From the NCBI RefSeq assembly GCF_024346875.1, contig NZ_AP024872.1, forward strand, positions 558,001-622,000: 64,000 nt of DNA. The letters run 5' to 3'. Source of the stretch: Vibrio gallicus. GTDB lineage: Bacteria; Pseudomonadota; Gammaproteobacteria; Enterobacterales; Vibrionaceae. Shown in pieces: positions 8,787 through 19,276 of the stretch. The notes beneath the pieces were generated by a model. The model saw only the letters and a list, made by a program, of their open reading frames with translations. It was not told the origin of the DNA and searched no databases. The stretch's first letter is position 1, and each line of letters opens with the position of its first letter. The translations under genes were made by a program, and so were the position numbers.

Positions 8787-9665
8787 TTGAATCTATTTGT
8801 CAGAGAACTCACCGTCATTGATGCCTCATATCTATGTCCAACCCGCGGTATGGTTGGCGAAAGTTGGATTGTCGATATCATCATGTCAGGGGAACTCAAT
8901 GAAATGAGCATGGTGCTCGATTTTGGTAAGGTTAAAAAGCAAATAAAACACCTGATTGATGAATATGTCGACCACCGACTATTGGTTCCATCACGCAACA
9001 AATCGATTCGCCATACATCGACTAAGCCAGGTTACTCAACCCTAGATTTACTGGGCGATACACGAAGTATCCACCTGCACTGCCCTGATGAAGCGTATTG
9101 TTTGATCGACAGCGATGAGATTACCATCGATAGTGTCACCGAACATGTCTATCAAGTGCTGCAAGGACATCTACCTGACAACGTACAAGGTATTGAACTA
9201 ACGCTGCGCCATGAACCTATTGATGGCGCTTTTTATCACTATACCCACGGCCTTAAAAAGCACGACGGTAACTGCCAAAGAATCGCACACGGTCATCGCT
9301 CCCCCATTGAACTGCTGGTAAATGGCCAGCGCGATAGTATTCGCGAACAGGAATTTGCCGAACGTTGGCAAGATATCTACCTTGGCACTAAGGAAGACCA
9401 AGTAGCAGTCGAAACATTGCAGCTGAGCGAGCATGCCAATCGCATCTCAAACCAGACCCATTTTGGCTTTCGTTACACCGCGCCGCAGGGTGAGTTTGAA
9501 TTAGCCATCGCACAAGCTAACGCCGAGGTGCTAGACACCGATACCACAGTTGAGTTATTGGCAAGCTATATCGCACAACAAGTCAAAGGTAGCCTTACCT
9601 CGAACGACACCCTACAAGTTATCGCTTATGAGGGTGTAGGCAAAGGTGCAATGGTGTCGCTATAA
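8787..9665 (+). CDS. 6-carboxytetrahydropterin synthase-like protein (tandem domains)
   Basis: About 292 residues, roughly twice the length of a single QueD/PTPS domain. The first half has the family pattern LTVIDASYLCPTRGMVGESW (histidine-poor version of the metal site), MVLDFGKVKK and YVDHRLLVPS. The second half has FYHYTHGLKKHDGNCQRIAHGHRSPIELL, with the expected Cys and His-x-His of the T-fold enzyme. The first half therefore looks catalytically degenerate and the second half active. QueD makes the 7-deazaguanine precursor of queuosine. The start is taken as TTG at 8787 because AAGGAA sits 6 bases upstream; TTG at 8757 is the alternative. Confidence 0.8.
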   Translation: MNLFVRELTVIDASYLCPTRGMVGESWIVDIIMSGELNEMSMVLDFGKVKKQIKHLIDEYVDHRLLVPSRNKSIRHTSTKPGYSTLDLLGDTRSIHLHCPDEAYCLIDSDEITIDSVTEHVYQVLQGHLPDNVQGIELTLRHEPIDGAFYHYTHGLKKHDGNCQRIAHGHRSPIELLVNGQRDSIREQEFAERWQDIYLGTKEDQVAVETLQLSEHANRISNQTHFGFRYTAPQGEFELAIAQANAEVLDTDTTVELLASYIAQQVKGSLTSNDTLQVIAYEGVGKGAMVSL

Positions 9666-9702
9666 TTCTTTATTAAACATTGATTTCGGTGGCTGCAACC
9701 CT

Positions 9703-10023
9703 ATGAAAAAAATCATTTTCTTTGTGCCTATCACCGATGCTGAGTCGGTCAAAGAGGCCATCTTTAACGCCGGTGCAGGCAAGATCGGCGACTACGACCG
9801 TTGCTGTTTTGAAACAGAAGGACAAGGACAGTTTCGTCCACTTGCCGGTGCCAACCCACACCTTGGTGAGCACGGCAAACTCGAAAAAGTCCCTGAACTT
9901 AAGGTCGAGTTGGTATGCGATGATCACTATCTAAAGCCGAGTATAGAAGCACTACTCAACAGCCATCCCTATGAAGAGGTTGCCTTTGAGGTCTATGACA
10001 TGCTGGACTGGCAATCCCTTTAA
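9703..10023 (+). CDS. Nif3/YqfO-type CutA-like domain protein
   Basis: 106 residues. It starts MKKIIFFVPITDAESVKEAIFNAGAGKIGDYDRCCF and contains GQFRPLAGANPHLGEHGKLEKVPELKVELVC and SHPYEEVAFEVYDM, the features of the small CutA-like domain that is inserted into Nif3-family proteins and also occurs alone in gamma-proteobacteria. The biochemical role is unknown. An earlier in-frame start exists, but the conserved sequence begins at this ATG. It lies 37 bases after the pterin-synthase-like gene and ends before a bidirectional terminator. Confidence 0.85.
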   Translation: MKKIIFFVPITDAESVKEAIFNAGAGKIGDYDRCCFETEGQGQFRPLAGANPHLGEHGKLEKVPELKVELVCDDHYLKPSIEALLNSHPYEEVAFEVYDMLDWQSL

Positions 10024-10053
10024 CAGGTCTCACTTATACAGCGGCTGACAAAC

Positions 10054-10095
10054 AAAAAAGCGGCGCACTCCTACATATAGAGTGCGCCGCTTTTT
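10054..10095. terminator. Bidirectional terminator
   Basis: A long hairpin (AAAAAAGCGGCGCACT / AGAGTGCGCCGCTTTTT) with an A-run on one side and a T-run on the other, between the convergent Nif3-like and radical SAM genes. It can serve both. Confidence 0.9.
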
Positions 10096-10121
10096 ACGTT
10101 TAACCGATTTCTAGGTTCTAT

Positions 10122-10996
10122 TTACCATGCATAGGTTTCAATCACATTCTTTTGCGCCATTGGGTTATGGGCAATATGCTTGTTAATATGCTCAAGGAAC
10201 GGGTCACGAACCTCTGGCCACGGACCGCGCATCGACGCAATATTATTACCATGATTTCCCAATAAAAGCATGGAAAGTCTTGCATATTTTCAAGTAGATA
10301 TTTCTCTTCTTCTAAGATCTGCATCGGTGTCGGAAGGATAAATTCTCCGCGCTCTACCTCACGCTCTAACTCGCTACCAGGCTGAATGGCTAGCGCCATT
10401 GGTGCGATGGCATCTGGCTGCATGATATTAAGCAAGCTAGTGGTATTTTGTGCATGCTCTTTTGAACGCTCACGACCACCCAAGCCAAAGATAAATGATG
10501 CCAATACCTTAATATCCGCTTCACGAGCCATTTCCATACCTTTAATCGCATGCTCACGAGTCATGCCTTTTTTGATTCGCTCCAGCACAATTGGGTCACC
10601 AGATTCAAGGCCAGAATAAGCGGTTGTCAATCCTGCCGAGCGCAGTTCTTTAAGCTCTGCAATACTCTTACGACGAAAATCGTTAAATGCTGAGTACAGA
10701 GCAAGGTTCTTCAGCTCAGGGAAGGTGACTCTGATCTTATCTAAGATTTTTAACAGCTTGTCGGTGCGCATCGCCATTACGTTGCCATCAATTAAAAAGA
10801 TAGATTCAACCTTTGGATACAGTACCCTTGCTTGCTCAATATCTTTAAAGATATCTTCAGTATCGCGTACTTTAAACCGTTTATCGTCGAACATAGTACA
10901 AAAGGTGCACTGATTATTGCTACAGCCCAGCGTTGTCTGAATTAGAACACTCTCTGCTTCCATCCAAGGGCGGTAGATTTTACCTTCGAAATGCAT
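10122..10996 (-). pseudogene. Radical SAM protein with a C-terminal frameshift
   Basis: The N-terminal part carries LIQTTLGCSNNQCTFCTM, a CxxxxxxC..C radical SAM cluster site after GCSNNQC, and the later FGLGGRERS and QPGSELEREV segments of the Elp3/B12-type radical SAM fold. The open frame ends at 10142 with an unrelated tail. Adding one G in the GGG run at 10258-10260 (minus strand) restores a natural ending, with FYWGNHGNNIASMRGPWPEV followed by a stop at 10122-10124. The gene is therefore either genuinely frameshifted near residue 245 or carries a homopolymer sequencing error. The part lost is the last 45 or so residues. Confidence 0.8.
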
Positions 10997-11019
10997 ATTA
11001 AGCTCCTCAGCTTTGGGTC

Positions 11020-11046
11020 TGTGGTTTGTGGTTTGTGGTTTGTGGT
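11020..11046. repeat. Short tandem repeat TGTGGTT
   Basis: About four head-to-tail copies of a 7-base unit (TGTGGTT), upstream of the frameshifted radical SAM gene. Such a tract could vary in length by slippage. Confidence 0.7.
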
Positions 11047-11135
11047 AGCGAAGTCTACTCCTCGCTTATCGGTGTGATAAGAAACCCAATTGCAGAATCA
11101 GTATCAACAAAATCTTGATAATCCCCTAAATACAA

Positions 11136-11168
11136 AAAAACGCCGGCGCTATAAGCAACCGACGTTTT
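11136..11168 (-). terminator. Terminator after the SDR gene
   Basis: An imperfect hairpin on the minus strand, AAAACGTCGGT paired with GCCGGCGTTTT, followed by a run of T residues. It is about 20 bases downstream of the SDR stop. Confidence 0.65.
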
Positions 11169-11189
11169 CAAATCTACCTGCTATAAGGT

Positions 11190-11990
11190 CTAAACCAATA
11201 GTGATTCGATAGTAGCAACCACTTTTGCATTCTTTGCAGCATTTTCAGCATCGGCATGTGGTGCGGCAAAACTGCCAAGGTCATTATCAAAGTATTTACC
11301 GGATGCATTGGCAAATTCATCCGATAATGCCGCTCGATACAAGATATCAGCGCCGATACCCAGGTCATTACCCGCCATACCATACGCTTCTTTGACTAAC
11401 TTACTGCCAAGGAAAGACGCCGGGTTAACCGCCACCAACACCGGGCCATTGCCTTGTAGTTGCTGAGCCAAATGCACTGTCCACATCGTAAGTGCCAATT
11501 TAGTTTGCGCGTAGATCTGACCATGAGATGGACCGGCATCTGGGCTTACTAAGTCGTTTAGATTAACCGTTGTTTGAGCCGCAGACGACAAGTTAACAAT
11601 GCGTCCCTTGCTATCAAACAAAGGCAATAGCTTTTGGGTTAACAGGTAAGGTGCAATGGTATTTACCACAAAGCGCACATCCAAATTATCTTTGGTGGTG
11701 ATGGTTGGTACGTTATAAACGCCGGCATTATTGATAAGCACATCCAGCTTATCATGGGTTGTTCGTACTGCCTGGGCAAGAGACTCAACCTCTTTTAGGC
11801 TCGATAAATCCGCGACATAACCCTCGATAATCCCAGCGCCAGGTATCTGTTTGAGACTGGTAATAACGCTCTCTAGCTTACTTTGGTTACGTCCATGAAC
11901 GAGAACATTATGCCCCTCGGCAACCAATAATTTAGCGGTTTCTAGACCAATGCCATCGGTTGAGCCTGTAATTAGAATTGTCTTTTTCAT
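11190..11990 (-). CDS. Short-chain dehydrogenase/reductase
   Basis: 266 residues. It has a Rossmann nucleotide site TGSTDGIGLETAKLL (TGxxxGIG), NNAGVYN, the catalytic Ser in IVNLSSAAQ, and YAQTKLA as the YxxxK site. The Arg in LVHGRNQSKLE after strand 2 suggests a preference for NADP. The substrate is unknown; the overall look is that of retinol-dehydrogenase-like SDRs. It is a single gene with its own terminator. Confidence 0.92.
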   Translation of the reverse strand: MKKTILITGSTDGIGLETAKLLVAEGHNVLVHGRNQSKLESVITSLKQIPGAGIIEGYVADLSSLKEVESLAQAVRTTHDKLDVLINNAGVYNVPTITTKDNLDVRFVVNTIAPYLLTQKLLPLFDSKGRIVNLSSAAQTTVNLNDLVSPDAGPSHGQIYAQTKLALTMWTVHLAQQLQGNGPVLVAVNPASFLGSKLVKEAYGMAGNDLGIGADILYRAALSDEFANASGKYFDNDLGSFAAPHADAENAAKNAKVVATIESLLV

Positions 11991-12296
11991 CGAGCTTTCC
12001 TCATAAACCTAAGTAAAGTTAACTGTTTAATATAGAAGTAATGTCGCAAATCAATCAAACCCATACCCTCAGGCAAGTAATTCGTTCTCATCTACCACCA
12101 GTATATTATTACAAAGTAGCGCGGTTTATTATTAATAAAAAATTGAAACTGATTCTAGATTTGATCTCATTATAATTTTCGAACGCACCAAACCTCACAA
12201 TAGATCCGTTACGCCACATACAAACTATCCAAACCTGACATTATTGCAAGTTGTGCATAAGCTTAAACTTCAACTCATTTTATCGGAATTGAAATC
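11991..12296. other. Intergenic region between SDR and VOC genes
   Basis: About 300 AT-rich bases between two divergent genes. No RNA gene, repeat or convincing regulatory site was seen beyond generic AT-rich promoter-like stretches such as TATTATTACAAAG near 12110. Confidence 0.5.
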
Positions 12297-12677
12297 ATGG
12301 CTAAAAATCCCATCGCTTGGTTTGAAATCTATGTTGATGACATGCCTCGAGCGGTCTCTTTTTATCAAGGTGTATTCAACCTTCAACTACAAAAAATGGA
12401 CAATCCATCGGCTAATGAAATCGAGATGTGGGGGTTTCCATCTGAGATGGAGCAGTATGGGGCAAGCGGTGCACTGGCTAAGATGAATGGTGTTTCTGCC
12501 GGCGCTGGTGGAACCTTAGTCTATTTTTCATGTGACGACTGCGCTGTCGAACAAGCCCGAGTTATAAGCTGTGGCGGTAGTATTCAACAACCCAAGATGG
12601 CTATCGGCGAATACGGGTTTATGACCCTAGCCACAGATACTGAAGGCAATATGTTCGGTCTGCACTCCATGAATTAA
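12297..12677 (+). CDS. VOC family (glyoxalase-like) protein
   Basis: 126 residues. The N-terminus NPIAWFEIYVDDMPRAVSFYQGVFN and the C-terminus YGFMTLATDTEGNMFGLHS are the two halves of a vicinal-oxygen-chelate fold. The usual metal ligands (an acidic or His residue in the first beta strand and a Glu near the end) are partly present (E in WFEIYV). It could bind or modify a small molecule; the substrate is unknown. Confidence 0.87.
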   Translation: MAKNPIAWFEIYVDDMPRAVSFYQGVFNLQLQKMDNPSANEIEMWGFPSEMEQYGASGALAKMNGVSAGAGGTLVYFSCDDCAVEQARVISCGGSIQQPKMAIGEYGFMTLATDTEGNMFGLHSMN

Positions 12678-12680
12678 ACC

Positions 12681-12715
12681 AAAACCGCTCTAAGCCTTGA
12701 TGCTTAGAGCGGTTT
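12681..12715. terminator. Terminator between VOC and outer-membrane protein genes
   Basis: A 12-bp stem AACCGCTCTAAG / CTTAGAGCGGTT with an 8-base loop, flanked by AAAA and followed by TTT, between two convergent genes. Confidence 0.85.
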
Positions 12716-12741
12716 ACAATACGTCTATGTTTTGTCAGTCA

Positions 12742-13521
12742 TCAGTAGTTAAAAGAGATACCAAACTGAACGGCACTTTCTTCGAAGTGATGGGAGTCAA
12801 ACGCTTTGTTGGTTTGTCTATACTCTACATATGGCTTTAGCGCCGCATCAGTGTAGGTCAACCTCGCCTCATAATGCAGGTTAGTGTCATTATCTTGCAC
12901 CAGTGCCGATTCATATTGGGTCTGTACTACATAGTTGTACGAGAACTCCGCCACATGGCCAATCTCATAAGAAAACCCTGCATCTAGGCGACCAATTTGG
13001 CTATTTTTTGACTTGGAACCCTGGTTACTGAAGCTATGGTCATGGTCATGATCGTCACCCACTGAGATAGCACTATTACCATAATCAAATCCAAGACGCG
13101 CATGCAAGGCGAACTCGTGCGTCACCTGATAATCAACACCTAAACGTGCCCTAAGCTCATTGCTGTCCTCATAACCACCTTGGGCATAGGCGCCATACGC
13201 AAATAATCCGATGTTATCCGTCGGCTTGAAGTATTGACCCGCACCAACTTGATAAAAATCATGTGCTCCTGTTTCACCCTCAGCATAAACGAAAAATCCA
13301 CTTTCATGCATCCAAATCGCTTCAATCCCATAAGCTTTTTCTGCTTCACCGTGCCCATGATGCTCCTCATTCGCAACGTAAACTTCCATCTGCGAACCAT
13401 TTGACACATCTACATTGCCATGAGCAAAAGCACTTGTAGGAACAACCGCGGCAATAGCCAATGCGATAAGTGATTTATTAAGTGAAGATTTTTTATTGTA
13501 CATAGGATTTTTGTTAAACAT
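12742..13521 (-). CDS. Histidine-rich outer-membrane beta-barrel protein
   Basis: 259 residues. The signal peptide ends at PTSAFAHG. The mature protein shows repeated amphipathic beta strands (FFVYAEGETGAHDF, IGLFAYGAYAQGG, FALHARLGFDYG) and a C-terminal FGISFNY close to the outer-membrane barrel signature. Two loops are rich in histidine: EEHHGHGEAEK near the N-terminus and GDDHDHDHSF in the middle, plus a HHFEES segment near the end. These suggest binding of a metal such as zinc or copper. A second in-frame start (ATG at residue 7) also precedes the signal. Confidence 0.75.
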   Translation of the reverse strand: MFNKNPMYNKKSSLNKSLIALAIAAVVPTSAFAHGNVDVSNGSQMEVYVANEEHHGHGEAEKAYGIEAIWMHESGFFVYAEGETGAHDFYQVGAGQYFKPTDNIGLFAYGAYAQGGYEDSNELRARLGVDYQVTHEFALHARLGFDYGNSAISVGDDHDHDHSFSNQGSKSKNSQIGRLDAGFSYEIGHVAEFSYNYVVQTQYESALVQDNDTNLHYEARLTYTDAALKPYVEYRQTNKAFDSHHFEESAVQFGISFNY

Positions 13522-13907
13522 GATTTTTTGTGCCTCGATAAAGTATGCCGCTATTATCGAGAAACCCTATGCATGAATACATATACCAAGGTTATCTTGT
13601 ATCATTAACGCTGTTTATGTATACCCTCGTAAACGCCCTCTACCAATAAGTAAAACGAATACTAAAGCGCGCTATTCAAATCATACTTAGAGCCGCAGCC
13701 ACAATCATAATAAACCCCTTGAATAGCACACAATCTCTTATTGATTTTCATTCATAACCCCTTGAAATTACGATAAAACACCCAAATATTTATATTTAAC
13801 AATGGCCACTATCTATTCGGTCAAAACAATCGTAATAAAAAGGGAACTTTCCTGACGGTTATCCCTCTACTTATGTATTCAAACGCTCGCTTTAAGGAAC
13901 ATCGCAC
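13522..13907. other. Intergenic region upstream of the bat operon
   Basis: 386 bases between divergent genes. It must hold the promoters of the outer-membrane protein gene and the moxR/bat operon. A ribosome site TTTAAGGAACATC precedes moxR. No strong repeats, RNA genes or clear operators were seen. Confidence 0.5.
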
Positions 13908-14864
13908 ATGCCAGCGCAGTCATTCCAGCAACTACAACGCTACCTAGAATCTCAAGTTATTGGTCAAGACAACCTAGTAAAACAATTACTGGTTGCGCTA
14001 TTAGCCGATGGGCATATCTTGGTTGAAGGGCCTCCGGGGCTGGCTAAAACCCGCGCCGTTAAATCCCTTGCTGATTGCATTGAAGGGAGTTTTCATCGAG
14101 TTCAGTTCACCCCTGATTTACTGCCGTCTGATCTAACAGGCACCGATGTATATCGCCCCGAGACCGGTGAGTTCGAGTTCAAATCCGGCCCCATATTCCA
14201 CTCATTAGTGTTAGCCGATGAAGTCAACCGTGCCCCTGCCAAGGTACAAGCGGCAATGCTTGAAGCTATGGCAGAAAAACAAATCAGCGTAGGTCAAACC
14301 ACCTACCCTCTGCCAGAGCTGTTTTTAGTAATGGCAACCCAAAATCCAATCGAGCAAGAAGGCACCTACCCGCTACCCGAGGCACAATTAGACCGTTTCC
14401 TGCTTCATCTTGAGGTTAACTACCCAAGCGCTGAGAGTGAATTAGAGATCTTGCGCCTTAATCGTGGTGAAGCGTTAGGAGAGGTTCAGCGATTTGAACA
14501 CCCCCTATCACAACAGGATATTTTCAAGGCGCGTCGCCAAGTATTGTCTATTCATATGGCCGACACCATAGAGAAATATATCATTCGACTGATCATGGCT
14601 ACCCGTAATCCACAAGCTTATAATGACAACCTAGCCAAATGGATTGAGATGGGAGTGAGCCCACGAGCTACCATCGCCTTAGATAGAGCTGCGCGCGCTA
14701 ACGCCTGGTTATCCGGCAGAGATTTCGTTAGCCCTGAAGATATTCATGCTGTGGTATTCCCAGTGCTTCGTCACCGTCTCCTATTGACCTATCAAGCTCA
14801 GGCTGAAGGTATCACCAGTAATGCAGTTATCGAAGAGCTGCTGCGAACAGTTGCATCCGCTTAA
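13908..14864 (+). CDS. MoxR-family AAA+ ATPase
   Basis: 318 residues. The Walker A motif is EGPPGLAKTR, Walker B is LVLADEVNRAP, sensor 1 is VMATQNPIEQEGTYPLPEAQLDRF, and the lid follows. MoxR ATPases act as chaperones that load or activate von Willebrand A domain proteins. It is the first gene of a six-gene operon with the DUF58, DUF4381, two VWA and BatD genes, the standard Bat arrangement. Confidence 0.95.
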   Translation: MPAQSFQQLQRYLESQVIGQDNLVKQLLVALLADGHILVEGPPGLAKTRAVKSLADCIEGSFHRVQFTPDLLPSDLTGTDVYRPETGEFEFKSGPIFHSLVLADEVNRAPAKVQAAMLEAMAEKQISVGQTTYPLPELFLVMATQNPIEQEGTYPLPEAQLDRFLLHLEVNYPSAESELEILRLNRGEALGEVQRFEHPLSQQDIFKARRQVLSIHMADTIEKYIIRLIMATRNPQAYNDNLAKWIEMGVSPRATIALDRAARANAWLSGRDFVSPEDIHAVVFPVLRHRLLLTYQAQAEGITSNAVIEELLRTVASA

Positions 14865-14875
14865 GGCGATTAGAT

Positions 14876-15865
14876 ATGTTTAAGCGCCTTAATCACTTGT
14901 TTGCCAATAAGCACACTAGCTCTAATGTGCTTGAGCAAGCCATCAGCGCAGCTCAGTTGCCTCAGGTCAGTAATGGCGTGACCGTAAGTGTTGAAGAGCT
15001 GAGTTTTTACCGAATTCACGGTCAACGCTGGCAGCCACCTGCTAAAAGCCTTTGGTCGCAACTTAATGGACAACACAGCAGCTCGCGCAAAGGGCGCGGT
15101 ATGACCTTTTCAGAGGTGCGTCAGTATCAAGCTGGTGATGACGTTCGCCAGATTGATTGGCGCGTTACAGCGCGTACTGGAAAGGTACATACCAAGCTGT
15201 TTACCGAAGAGCGTGAACGCCCAGTGGTGCTATTTATTGACCTTACCCCGAGCATGTTCACAGGCACGCAACTGCTATTAAAATCGGTGCAGCTTTGTCA
15301 TTTGGCGGCCTTACTTGCTTGGATTGCCATTGGCAGTAAAGACCGAGTTGGAGCCATTATTCGCTGTGGGGAAACCCTGACCGAGATCCGCCCATCTAAC
15401 TCTAAGACAGCGGTTCTTAGGCTACTTAATCGTTTGTGCGACATCCATAATAATGCTCTGGACATGGTAGCGGGGCTACAACAGCCGTGCGATCCCTTTC
15501 CATCTCTGGCTAATCTATGTCGAAAAGGGTGTGAGTTAATCTGCCTTGGGGATTTCGCGACACTTTCCAAGCAAGATATTACCTCTATAACCCAGATTGC
15601 TGCCCATAACCGAGTGCGAGCTATTCAGATCTACGATCCGCTAGAGCTTGGACAAACCCAAGCCAAAGGTATACAGGTGCTACAAGGGCGAGACCAACTA
15701 TTATCAGTTAATCTCTCTAGCAGTAGAGCCAAACAGTCCATAAAACACGCCTTTACCCATCAACAACAGCAATTGAACGCGCAACTGAGTCAATATGGCA
15801 TCACCCTATCGCAGGTTTCTAGCGGCGCACCGCTATTGAATCAATTGCTCAAACATCCTTTTTAA
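14876..15865 (+). CDS. DUF58 family protein of the Bat operon
   Basis: 329 residues. The DUF58 signature GRGMTFSEVRQYQAGDDVRQIDWRVTART is present, followed by a VWA-like region (RPVVLFIDLTPSMF). It begins 12 bases after moxR. It is thought to link the MoxR ATPase to the VWA proteins, but its precise role is not known. Confidence 0.92.
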   Translation: MFKRLNHLFANKHTSSNVLEQAISAAQLPQVSNGVTVSVEELSFYRIHGQRWQPPAKSLWSQLNGQHSSSRKGRGMTFSEVRQYQAGDDVRQIDWRVTARTGKVHTKLFTEERERPVVLFIDLTPSMFTGTQLLLKSVQLCHLAALLAWIAIGSKDRVGAIIRCGETLTEIRPSNSKTAVLRLLNRLCDIHNNALDMVAGLQQPCDPFPSLANLCRKGCELICLGDFATLSKQDITSITQIAAHNRVRAIQIYDPLELGQTQAKGIQVLQGRDQLLSVNLSSSRAKQSIKHAFTHQQQQLNAQLSQYGITLSQVSSGAPLLNQLLKHPF

Positions 15866-15875
15866 GAACTAATAA

Positions 15876-16370
15876 ATGAGTCAGATAAATTCAGCACACA
15901 GCTTGCCACTAAAACCGCTTCACCTTCCCCTTGAACCAAGTTCTTGGCCGTTGGCTTGGGGTTATTGGAGCCTCTTGGCCGTTATCGTTATTGCACTTTT
16001 GTTAGGCTTTGCACTACAGCGAAAACTACGCCGTAGGCGGCGTGCCAAAAAGGCCGCCCTGCATATCCTAAAACAAAACGTAAACCAAATAACGGTTTCA
16101 CAGGCCCAAGAGTTGCTACGACAAGCAGCATTGAGCTATTTCCCGCGTAAAGATATTGCTCAACTAACCGGCGCAAACTGGCTAACGTTTTTGGACTCTC
16201 AGCTGGCAACGCCGCGCTTCTTAGCCAATCAATCGCAGTGGCAATCAGCGCTGTATTGTAGAGGGGTAAACAATCACGACATCAATACATCCCTAATCGA
16301 AGATTGCCAGCATTGGCTTGAACACGCTCTGCCACCGAAAAGAAAATATAGAGACTGGAACGCATCATGA
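15876..16370 (+). CDS. DUF4381 family membrane protein
   Basis: 164 residues. One membrane segment (about 28-50, YWSLLAVIVIALLLGFAL) is followed by a strongly basic KLRRRRRAKKAA cytoplasmic stretch and a helical domain, as in DUF4381 proteins of Bat operons. Its stop overlaps the next gene's start (ATGA). Confidence 0.85.
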   Translation: MSQINSAHSLPLKPLHLPLEPSSWPLAWGYWSLLAVIVIALLLGFALQRKLRRRRRAKKAALHILKQNVNQITVSQAQELLRQAALSYFPRKDIAQLTGANWLTFLDSQLATPRFLANQSQWQSALYCRGVNNHDINTSLIEDCQHWLEHALPPKRKYRDWNAS

Positions 16371-17327
16371 GTGGTTTTAGCTTTGAATGGTGGTGGATGT
16401 TGTTGGCGCTGCCCCTTCCCTATTTGGCATTTCGCCTACTAAAGGAACACAGGTCTTCATCGCTGATTGTTCTACCCCACGTTACCCAAGCGACGGTAAC
16501 AGCAGACAAAACCGAGAAAGTAGCCAAGCTATTGGCTATCTCGGCGTGGGTGTTGTTGGTCATCGCCTGTGCTAGACCAGTTTGGTACGGCGATCCCATA
16601 GAAATTCATCCCAAGCATAGAGATATGATGCTGGTTATCGACTTGTCTTACTCTATGAGTCAAAACGATATGAAGGCAGGTAATGATTACATCGACCGAT
16701 TGACTGCGGTGAAAAATGTGGTTGCTGACTTTATCGACAAACGCTCAGGAGACAGACTAGGACTGTTATATTTTGCCGACCATGCCTATCTACAAACCCC
16801 GTTGACCTTTGACCGCGAAACAGTAAAAACACAACTCAATCAAACGGTATTAAAGCTCATCGGTACTCAAACTGCCATTGGCGATGGCATAGGTTTAGCC
16901 ACTAAAACCTTTGTCGATAGCGACGCTCCCCAGCGCGTAATGATACTGCTAAGTGATGGCAGTAATAACGCTGGGGTACTAGACCCCATTCAAGCAGCCG
17001 AAATTGCTAAAAAATTTAATACCACCATCTACACCATCGGTGTTGGCGCAGGAGAGATGCAGGTACAAGACTTCTTCATGAGCCGCACCGTAAACACCGC
17101 CCAAGACCTTGATGAAAGCACCTTAACCAAGGTTGCGCAACTCACTGGCGGCCAATACTTTAGGGCGCGTGATGCCAAAGATTTAGCCAACATCTACGAC
17201 ACCATTAATGCCCTGCAACCTATCCAAAAAGCGACTCAATCTTGGAGACCAACAACCGAATGGTTTATGTGGCCCGCATTGATGGGGCTGTTGCTCATTG
17301 TAATTACGGTAATGATAAGGAGACATG

Positions 17328-17335
<8 letters not shown>
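16367..17335 (+). CDS. VWA domain membrane protein (BatA-like)
   Basis: 322 residues. N-terminal membrane segments flank a short linker, then comes a von Willebrand A domain with the metal site DxSxS in MLVIDLSYSMSQND and the later TAIGDGIGLA and LLSDGSNNAG motifs, then a C-terminal membrane helix (WPALMGLLLIVITVMI). The VWA domain faces the periplasm. It overlaps both neighbours, so translation is coupled. Confidence 0.93.
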
Positions 17336-19271
<1,936 letters not shown>

Positions 19272-19276
19272 CCGCA

